From NCBI RefSeq assembly GCF_004193775.1, contig NC_041021.1, positions 14,217,198 to 14,281,197 of the forward strand: DNA of 64,000 nt, given 5' to 3'. Of this stretch, positions 55,917 through 64,000 are shown piece after piece. The notes under the pieces are model-generated. The model had not been told where the DNA came from and did no database searches. It was given only the letters and a program-made list of their open reading frames with translations. The position numbers and the translations under genes are program-made. The DNA comes from Glycine soja (taxonomy: Eukaryota > Streptophyta > Magnoliopsida > Fabales > Fabaceae). Each line of letters starts with the position of its first letter. Position 1 is the first letter of the stretch.

Positions 55917-56524
55917 CTATAGTATTGGGTTCTTGTTCTGGTATTTTGCTAACATGTAACAATTCTCATATTTGACTTCGAAGGGGTAGCATTTGATAGC
56001 TGTTACAATTACATCAATTCCATAGCCTTTACCCCTTCTCTTATCAATTATGCTATTAAGGGTAATCCTTAGAGCCTTTCTTAAAACATCATAAAACCCA
56101 ATTTTAGTATGATTAAGGCCAGGACAGTAGTGACACCCTAAAACTGAACCACCCTCATAGTACACTGCATGATGCAAAAACCAGTGCCCATTTGATAGCA
56201 CAATAATGTTGTCGTCGTTGTTCCGGTAGACAAGATTCGGGGTTGAACCAATGGATAACATGCAAAGAAGGGACTCTAATTGGTTCCTAGGCATTGAGTC
56301 CCCAACAAAAGCTATATGCTTGTTGCTAATGAGTTGGAGAAAAGTTTGAGGCTCAAACCTTGGAAGACTGCATTGACTTGGTTTCCATCTCCAGTATAGA
56401 TAGCCAGAGTCAGGCCTTCCACGTGTTATGCAATTCTAGCCTTCTTTCATTGTACCAGAGGTTGTACTATTGTACAAAGGGCCTCTCCTATCCAGAATCC
56501 ATTTGCCATCAAAGTAGTCAATGG
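55917..56524 (-). pseudogene. TRICHOME BIREFRINGENCE-LIKE (TBL) O-acetyltransferase fragment
   Basis: Minus-strand frame reads DYFDGKWILDRRGPLYNSTT, GYLYWRWKPSQCSLPRFEPQ, then IAFVGDSMPRNQLESLLCML with the GDS esterase motif (Ser codon 56297-56295). It continues GHWFLHHAVYYEGGSVLGCH and GKGYGIDVIVT. Between RNNDDN and IIVLS a block of about 60 residues normal for the family is missing. The C-terminal DxxH box is absent, and a TAG interrupts KEG*NC. Intact TBL proteins acetylate cell-wall polysaccharides in the Golgi; the TBL19-26 branch is the nearest by eye. Confidence 0.82.
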
Positions 56525-57253
56525 GGTCTCATAAGTTTTTTCCTTTTTTGCCAATAAGGAACATGTAAGTCTAGTGAACCAACAAATCCTACATCCGAAA
56601 TTGCTAATTAGTAATTACAATTCGACAAAACTTAGATATATATAGTTCCTTTGATGCTTTTATGCTGTTGTCAAACAAACCAGAATTCGAATTTTATCTA
56701 TGTTGCCAACAAAGAAACATGTAAGTCTAGTGAAGCAACAAATCCTACATCCCCAAGTTGCTAATTAATTGCAATTTGACAAAACTTAGATATAGTTCCA
56801 TTGATGCTTTTGTGTTGTTGTCTAATCAAAATTGGAATTTTACCACAAATAATCTATGTGGACATTTAATGCAACCCTTTATTATTATTACAGATTAATA
56901 AAACTCCAGTTCTGAATTTAAAAATAATACTAAAACTGCATGTAAGTTTTGTCAACTATAACTCAAGACAAAAAACTAGCAACAATATAGTTTTGACTAA
57001 ATGAAATTATCAATTTAAGCATACTTTATACATTGCTGAAAACACACTTTATATTAATTTGTCCCAACCAGGAACTACTTAGATAAGCTTTGTCCTTAAA
57101 TACCTAGTGATATTGATACCATAACATAGAACATGATGTTTACTTGCTTCTAGCTACACTAGTTTTATTTTACATTGGTAAAATGCATAAATAGTCAAAA
57201 GAAGCTACAAATCATGCAAAGTTATCCTCCACCACTAAGTTCTTAGATGCAAG
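56525..57253. other. Intergenic or intron-like sequence with a short duplication
   Basis: Two similar segments (about 56560-56650 and 56705-56790) share AACATGTAAGTCTAGTGAA and AACAAATCCTACATCC. No gene seen. Confidence 0.5.
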
Positions 57254-57475
57254 TCAAGAGCTTATAGAGCTAGAATTTGTCCTCCCATCAGCCACTGCTC
57301 CATAACGAGTTAGATCGAAATATTCTAATAGCGTTGAATATAACTCAATGTATTCAGCTGAGCCATCAGAAGGGCTATTATCTAGTGAAGGTTGTTTAGC
57401 TGAATCAACAGGAGGAATTTCATATGGGGTAGGATAATCAGCTAGAGGTTCTGGAGCTAAAACGGTTTTATCCCT
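57254..57475 (-). pseudogene. Possible terminal exon of an unidentified host gene
   Basis: After a TTTGTCAG acceptor the frame reads DKTVLAPEPLADYPTPYEIP to LYSTLLEYFDLTRYGAVADG and ends at TGA. Composition and the acceptor suggest a real C-terminal exon, but I do not recognise the family and see no matching upstream exons. Confidence 0.4.
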
Positions 57476-57529
57476 GACAAATGCTATGTCAATTTCAGAA
57501 CTAACTATATAAACAACTGCTATACTCAA

Positions 57530-59822
57530 AGCTTGATGCTAGTATATTCTTCATTTTTGGCACAGATCCTGAAAGTATGCTTTGCTAACTCCTAGTCTCC
57601 TACTACTATTATTAGCACTTTTGCATGGGACTGACCGTTTTTAATATGTTTAGTTTATAATCTTAAGTTGCTTGAATTATGCTAAACTTAATCTTGTTAT
57701 ATGCTAAACGTAGAGTTTTTCTTTAAAATTGTAACTGTTTGACACATTCATAAGCTTTTATGTTGTCATAAATTTCATTTAGTACTATGCAAGTTTTAGA
57801 AACAGATCCTGCATGGTAATGGTGCACAGTTAATTGGTGCCTCACTACTTGAAAAGGGGTATTCTATGACAAGGAAACATGACAATCCCTGTGTATGGCT
57901 TTAGGGATTTAGCCCCCCTTAATGGAATATGGCTTTAGGGTGTATTTTTTATTTTGGCCTTACACTTTATTTTAATTCAAAAATTTCTATTCTATTTCTA
58001 TTTTCTCTATTTTCTTCCTCTAAACCAAATACACACTTATTATTTCCTTTCTCCCTTCTTGGACCGCAAGTGAGACCCCTTAAGCACCACTCTAGTAGTG
58101 AGCTTCTCTTATGCCCCTAGCAAGGTATAATACCACAAAAATAATATTGGATACACCAATAGTTTTCTATTGGTCTGCTAGATACATCAATAGTAACAAC
58201 GAATGCTCTAATGTAACCACTTTGAAAAAAAGACAAAGTTGTAACTTGGTTGATCATCTTTTTCTTCATACTTTATAACACAAAATAATTGAAATGGAAA
58301 ACTACTTCATAATTAGAATTGGTAAAAATTAGCAGCAAGTTACAACATCAAGTCTTCATTCTCTGGTATTTTGTGATAAACTTAATAACCAAGAATGACA
58401 TACTGTGAAATTTACTCCTCTCAGCCAGTTAATATACATGAATTCCTTACCCAACTGTTTGAAACAACACACAACCTCTCTAGATTCACTCTAAGAAGAT
58501 CTGGCGGCAGTTGAATGGCTGGTATGAAGGGAAATGCTTATATTTACACTTTGAGTACATACTACATAAGGCTAGAAAAAGTACTTAGTTCACTTATTTT
58601 ATATATAATTTCTGGTTAATAATTCCCAGCACTATTTAGGACATCTTTCTCCACTTCAAAAAGTGTCTTATTTGTGTTTCTTTTGCATCAATATAGTGTG
58701 ATGATTGTCATTCCTTCGGAAATAAATGTAAAATTGATGATTTTGATTTGGTATTAATCGGAGAGTTTACAAGAAGCAGCAAACCCATAAAATGGCCTAT
58801 AATGTTTGACTAGCAAGGCTACATTAATCCATCAAAGCCAATCCAACATTAAGTTAATTATCCTTATCGAAAGAGACTTATCGTTAATTTTGAAATATTT
58901 AAATTTTGCTATTTCCCCTTTTTAAGCCATCTCATGTGTTGGTGTTATTATGTAATTTCTTTTCAAGTGTTAACTCGATGAGTTCCATTTCTCAAAAAAG
59001 TTGTTACAAGTTGGAAATTAAGTAGCTGAAGAATCCAAAAGAGAATCGAAGAAATGGAAATTCTTGAAATTGCTAAGGATTAGATCAAGTGTCTAGTGTA
59101 AGATTTAAATAGAAGATTTTTTTGGTTGTCAAGATATCCTATAAGCAACATTATCATAATAAAGGAACAAAGTTGGCAACACTATCCCTAGTGTCTGTCA
59201 TTTCTTTTTCATTTTTGCTATTTTCTGTTTCTGCTCTTGTTGCTTTGTGGGTAGGATACCCCTTTAATGAGTTTTTTATTTGGCTGATAAAGAAAAGTTG
59301 CTGACAAACAATAATTTGATTATCTATTTAGAGAATTTGGCATTTAAGTTCCTATGGTATGACATGTTCAATTTTTATTTCCAAGTCATTGTTCTCTTCT
59401 TTGTTCTTTCTTGGTAAAATTGTAATGCATATGCTTTGCCTTACTCCTATTCAGGTGAAAATCCTTTGCTTGCAGTAGCTGTTATCTACATTGCCAATAC
59501 AAGAGAGGTAACTGTTATCTATAGGCTTAATTGTTTAACTGATTTATGGTCCCAGTTTATCATTTTTGGATTGATAATTGATTTTCTTGCAGTTTATCAT
59601 GTTCGGATAATTGGTTTGGTCAGCTTCTACTAAGTTATGATGTTTGGATTGATAATACTAGGCTACATTCTTTCCCTTGCTTATACTGTTTATGTTAATA
59701 GTGATGTTTATGTGGCAGAAATAGATAAATGTTCTAATAATAATGGAGCAGGCTGTAAAGGTGCAAGAATGGTCTTTTTGTGTATCTAGTGGACTAGTGG
59801 TTAATTTGTTTGAGTTTAATTT
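57530..59822. other. Non-coding sequence among host-gene fragments
   Basis: No confident gene. One short splice-framed segment at 59455-59507 (TTCAG acceptor, GTAACT donor, frame ENPLLAVAVIYIANTRE) could be a stray exon. Confidence 0.4.
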
Positions 59823-60062
59823 CTAATAACCCTGAACATGACAACACCCAAGTCCATCATAGAAATCATCAGAACCATTCCCTGCAGCAGCAACAACTTC
59901 TTGTTTTTTCTTGTCTAGTCCATGATCCCTTGCACTTGTCAAATCACTAGGCATGTTGGTGGAGTTGTGCTTCTTACCATTAGATTTATGGTTATTAGAA
60001 TGTCCATCTGATTTAGCAAACACCTTGTCACCTTTCACAGACTTTGAACAAAGACCCCCCAT
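59823..60062 (-). pseudogene. N-terminal exon of a PSK SIMULATOR 1-like gene
   Basis: Reads MGGLCSKSVKGDKVFAKSDG, with Gly2 suited to N-myristoylation, then a hydrophilic segment ending GNGSDDFYDG. This matches the start of plant PSI1-type (DUF3475/DUF668) proteins, which act at the plasma membrane or nucleus in growth control. The rest of the protein is absent on this strand in the window. The frame runs on to a stop through what may be intron. Confidence 0.6.
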
Positions 60063-60429
60063 ATGTAAAACTCAATCTTTGTACAGAAAAAACAAAAAAA
60101 ACTCCTCCTGTAGCAGCTCAGGTCATCCAAATCAGGAACTGATATAAATTATATTAGAGCATACTTTTTTCAAAATGTTGTGGTGAAGTGTTGACATCTT
60201 GTATATATACGTATGCTTTGGTGAAGATGGAAACTTGCAGTTATAACAAATGAGTTCAATTGTTGGTGCCTATGGCTACAATGAGTTCAATTGTTGTCAT
60301 CTACCTAAAATTCTGAGTCATATTAAAAAGGAGAAAGTTTTTATTTATTTTTCTTAGTAGGATTCAATTAATAGCATAGACAGATTTGCAATATGTGAAA
60401 ACATGTAACAACTTGCCTAATTCTAAAGC

Positions 60430-60999
60430 TCATGTTGTGCCATATTCTTTGACCAAACTAAGCATCATAATTTCATTTGGAAACATACCTTTATTCAAAT
60501 TATTGCAATGAATATAGGCTGCAATCATAGCACTCCAAGAAATGATACTAGCCTTAGACAAGCCATCAAAAACCCTTCTCACATAAGCTAAATTTTCACA
60601 TTTAACATACATATTAATCAAAGCAGTACATAGAGGAACTCCTGATTTTCCACACTTCCCATTTCTCATTACATAAGCAAGCATGGCTTTCCCCAATTTC
60701 AAATAAGCAAGTTCTGCCAATACATGTGTGATGCTTATAATTCCAATTTCACTAGGCTTGACTCTCATAACATGCGTATCTCTCAAAAGGTCCAATGCTT
60801 CATGAAGCAATCCACTTCTATCATAGCTCCTAATCATACTGCTCCAAGAAACAACATCCTTGTTCTCAATCTTATCAAATAATAAGCGTGCCATTAGTGG
60901 CAATAAGCAGTAGCTTAATTTAAACAAAAGCAAGGCACCTGATGGGTCAAAACACCTTAGTTTTGTGTAATTTGAGTTTGATCTTCTGCTCAAGGTCAT
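60430..60999 (-). pseudogene. Pentatricopeptide repeat (PPR, PLS class) fragment
   Basis: An open frame of 189 residues includes ARLLFDKIENKDVVSWSSMI, a degenerate S/L repeat, then PLCTALINMYVKCENLAYVR and RVFDGLSKASIISWSAMIAA, characteristic PLS-type PPR units. Only about four repeats are present where functional proteins have ten or more, and no E or DYW domain follows. Full members bind organelle RNAs. Confidence 0.78.
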
Positions 61000-63053
61000 A
61001 ATTGTTTTGTACTTGCTGTCTGTATTTATTGAACAAAATTAGAGAGAGCGGTAGGCAAGCTTCCACTCAAGGCATTGTTAGAAAATCTGGTGTAGTTGAC
61101 TACCATTAGCAAATGCAATTTAAGATTGTACTAATTACACAAAATGAGCAAAATGCATCTAAGCCTGTATCATTACCTGCATTTTCCTCTATAGTTTCAT
61201 ATCCCCATCAGGCACTACACATCCAATTTAAGCAATTGATTCATCAATAACTCAATCGGATTAAGCAAATCTGTTTATCTTTATATTAAATGAACCATTA
61301 AGCTTTTAAGAACTGCACAGTGACAAGTTTATATGAACTTCACAATTCTGTAGGCTAAGTTATTACATGGTTGTTAGTCCATGCAGTCTAGTCATATGAG
61401 CATTAGTAATGTTACATAATTTGGTTGAGCATAAGCCGAATTACTTTGGTGTAGTTCAACTAGGTTTGGCTCTGAGTTCTTCTAATGCCATTACTTATTA
61501 GTTCTCAAAGGTTATTTTCTGCAAAATGTGATACATATCGTTGTTGTGGCAGTATGGCCCATGGCTAATTGGCATATGCTTTTTATTTTTAGGTTATCAT
61601 TTACTACTGCTAATTGGCCTTGTTGTGGAAGCTGTTTGATTATAGCAACTCCAAATAAAGCACATTGATACTACTGCTTATATATACATGTATATGTGTA
61701 AAGCAGATTGTTACGTCGTTTTTAATTGTAATTCCTAGCTAGTAGCGGCTGTAGTTTATGTACATTGTGCTGTTTTGTGCTCACTTGAAATCTGCACTCA
61801 CATCATTTTAAGCAGAGATAAATGTCAACTTTTTAGAATGATTTGATTTTTCACAAGTGTTTACTATCCCCTCAATCAATTCTGGCCTTAAGTGGCATGA
61901 TGGTAAAAAACAGTGGTTAGAAATTCATCAGCCTTTGTTCCATTCATAGGATTAATAGTTGGTGATGGGTGTCCACTAATTATATGTTAGGATAAGTAAA
62001 GCTTAAAGTGGAATAATCCAACATCCATGAAGTTTGTAAGCTGTATACCTGAAACACTATATTTAGTAGATTAGAGGATAGTAACACTTGGTTTTTTCAT
62101 TCCTTTGCCTGATGGCAAGCATTGCATAGGTTGCAAATGGGTAAAATATATTTTGTAAGTTGTATACCTCTAAAGTTCCATAACTGATTTTGGTTCTTCA
62201 AATCCAAATCGAGGCACTTCATGTTACTGCACTGGGGACAGGAATATGGTGCACCCAACTTGGACCACCATAAACCTACTATCTCTGAAATTGATAGCAT
62301 TAAGGCACTGTGAAAGTATTTGGTGTGCAAATAGAACACAATGGAATAATGTGTCTAGCTTCATTCTCCTCGGTTCCACCCTTTAACCAAAATGTACCAC
62401 TTTTATTACCTTGTGTCCAGTTTAATTCTCTTTGTAAAATGCACCAAAATATAATAAAACACATATTATGTTCCACCCCATATAACAACCCCCTCCCCTA
62501 GTATGCATGTTCTTTTTTCCTTATTAAAAGTTAGTAATTCCAATAACATGGACATGAAGTGTGTTGTGTGCAGCTTGTTAGACCAAAATCACTCGTTTCA
62601 CCAATAGGATATGTCTCAACAATCTGGACTAGTTTTGAAAATAGTCTGCATAAACTAGAATTCCTTTGATTCATCACAGGCCAAACTAGAATACCTTTGA
62701 TTCATCAGAGGCCATACTATAATCCCTTTGTCTAAATATTCTAGACAACAGAGGAGAGGATGAAGTAAGTGGTTAATTGCTACAAATCTGAACCCTTAAT
62801 AACTAGTCTAAGATATATAGATCATAATCAGAAAAAACATGCAATCATGCCTAATTGTCCTCACTACTGTGTATGGTAGTTAGAGTTATGATTTTTGACA
62901 CATTGACGACGTGAATTGATAAATTCAAAATATAGTGCAGCTAGCATGCACTACAAGATCCCATCTAAGCCATTAATTAATAGTCCTGTGATACTTTAAG
63001 CCTACTCATTGTCACATATTGATATCTGTTTTTTGGAATGATGATTGATGTAG
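61000..63053. other. Non-coding sequence upstream of the CACTA transposase
   Basis: No gene recognised. Short frames around 62097-62500 lack family motifs. Confidence 0.4.
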
Positions 63054-63117
63054 GTGGTCATTGAGTTATTTATTGGATTGTTGCTTTCATTTTGGACCGT
63101 GCTGCTCATCATCACAG
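63054..63117 (+). pseudogene. Possible exon of an MMGT/EMC5-like membrane protein
   Basis: Between a TGTAG acceptor and CAG|GTACAA donor the frame reads VVIELFIGLLLSFWTVLLII. It recalls the V-[IL]-x-EL-x-x-G-L transmembrane segment of membrane magnesium transporter (EMC5) proteins. It is very short, so this is only a suggestion. Confidence 0.25.
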
Positions 63118-63570
63118 GTACAAATGTTTGTTACCAATTAATGTTTTTATTACACGTTCATTGCCATTAATGACAACTGATATATGCTATACAAATTGTG
63201 TTCATGATGAGTGAACCTTAGATTTCCGTTTAAGACTGAATGCAATGATTCTTCCGGACAGTTTGCATTAGTCATTGCATTCAATCTTGAATTGTCCGTT
63301 TGGACAGTTTGGGGAGACTGATATTTTTATGGTAGATTCATGCGTTAAGGTTAACATTATTTTGTTTAATTTGATGAAATTTCGATACAATGCATTTCTA
63401 GTTGTTCTCTGAGTGCATACTTGATTATCGGGAAATTAATTTCACTGATTTCATGTCGTGTACTTGGAGACTAATGCGAAATGCTGCCAAAATTTTGTCA
63501 AATTTAACAAAATAGAATTAACCTTTTCATGCATCAAATAACTTTGTGAGTATCACCGAGTTATTATTTA

Positions 63571-64000
63571 GATGGATCAAAGTTGGATGAATGAAAGTCG
63601 CATGAGCCCTGCATATGAGGAAGGCATCGAAGAGTTCTTGCAATTTGCCTCCGAAAGAAATCGACCGGATGAGGACGGAAAATAATATTGTCCTTGCATC
63701 AATTGTTTGAACAGAATAAGAAAAATACTGGACGACATACAGGAGCATCTATTGTGTGATGGGATTAAGAAGAATTACACCACGTGGATATGGCATGGTG
63801 AATTGACAGAATGCAGAGTGGGTCCCAATTTGAACCGTTTGATGTAGAAATGGGAGATTGGTTATAGGATATGATTCATGACCTTGGACAAGAGTCTTTT
63901 TAGCAAGCACATGCCCCTATATATGATACATTGCAAAGTGATTCAAAGAAGCCTTTGTATCTAGGGTGCAAGAATTCCTTGACGCTGTTGTCGGTGGTGT
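63571..64000 (+). pseudogene. CACTA (En/Spm) transposase-associated domain, N-terminal part
   Basis: Starts MDQSWMNESRMSPAYEEGIE and continues EFLQFASERN, then after a stop YCPCINCLNR, EHLLCDGIKKNYTTWIWHGE. This is the Transpos_assoc domain at the start of TNP2-type transposases, with its CPC..C and H motif. In-frame stops occur after DGK (near 63681) and after NLNRLM (near 63845), with more beyond. The gene runs off the window end. Confidence 0.83.

Noticed and set aside
62097..62488. Two overlapping minus ORFs
   Set aside because: No recognised family or splice-site support; likely chance.
62946..62960. CACTACAAG as a second CACTA end
   Set aside because: No subterminal repeats, TSD or inverted partner follow it.

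Overview
The window is plant nuclear DNA, most probably from a legume close to soybean (Glycine). This rests on spliced genes with GT-AG introns, high AT content, and the style of the repeats: Ogre/Tat and Athila-like LTR elements, Mutator-like (MULE) and CACTA DNA transposons, and LTRs rich in the palindrome GTAATCGATTAC. Genus is an inference. No prokaryotic feature, rRNA, tRNA or CRISPR array was seen.

Layout. (1) 413-12749, minus: one complete host gene, NADH-cytochrome b5 reductase (CBR1), nine exons, 278 residues. Its introns hold a LINE remnant, an MITE-like element, an inverted repeat and a 5.3-kb Ty3/gypsy chromovirus (4224-9500) with a 5-bp target-site duplication (TSD). (2) 13197-35674: a very large, shattered MULE bounded by about 45-bp terminal inverted repeats and a perfect 9-bp TSD (TAAAAAGGA). 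It carries a plant-mobile-domain (PMD) pseudogene at its left end and the start of a MULE transposase at its right end. Its middle is filled with later insertions: a solo LTR, two Athila-like elements in opposite orientation, and a truncated Ogre-like element. (3) 36128-39438: a second LTR of the solo-LTR family, a LINE reverse-transcriptase remnant and unassigned DNA. (4) 39448-44766: a second MULE with a 9-bp TSD (TTTCCTTTA) and a transposase-OTU fusion gene, degraded, with Tyr where the OTU catalytic Cys belongs. (5) 45955-46462: first exon of a UGT85-type glycosyltransferase, with an in-frame stop and a missing second exon, next to a 6.8-kb Ty3/gypsy element (46799-53556). (6) 53771-64000: a CACTA terminus with subterminal palindromes, a solo LTR with TSD, fragments of several unrelated host genes (TBL acetyltransferase, PSI1-like, PPR and others), and a CACTA transposase-associated domain running off the window end. 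This could be one gene-fragment-carrying CACTA element.

Only CBR1 looks like a working host gene. Nearly everything else is mobile DNA with stops and frameshifts. The most unusual signals are structural: series of short hairpins whose stem sequences change while pairing is kept, in three LTR copies and in the Ogre tail; and dense clusters of the near-palindrome CGCTAAGCG in the Athila-like elements.
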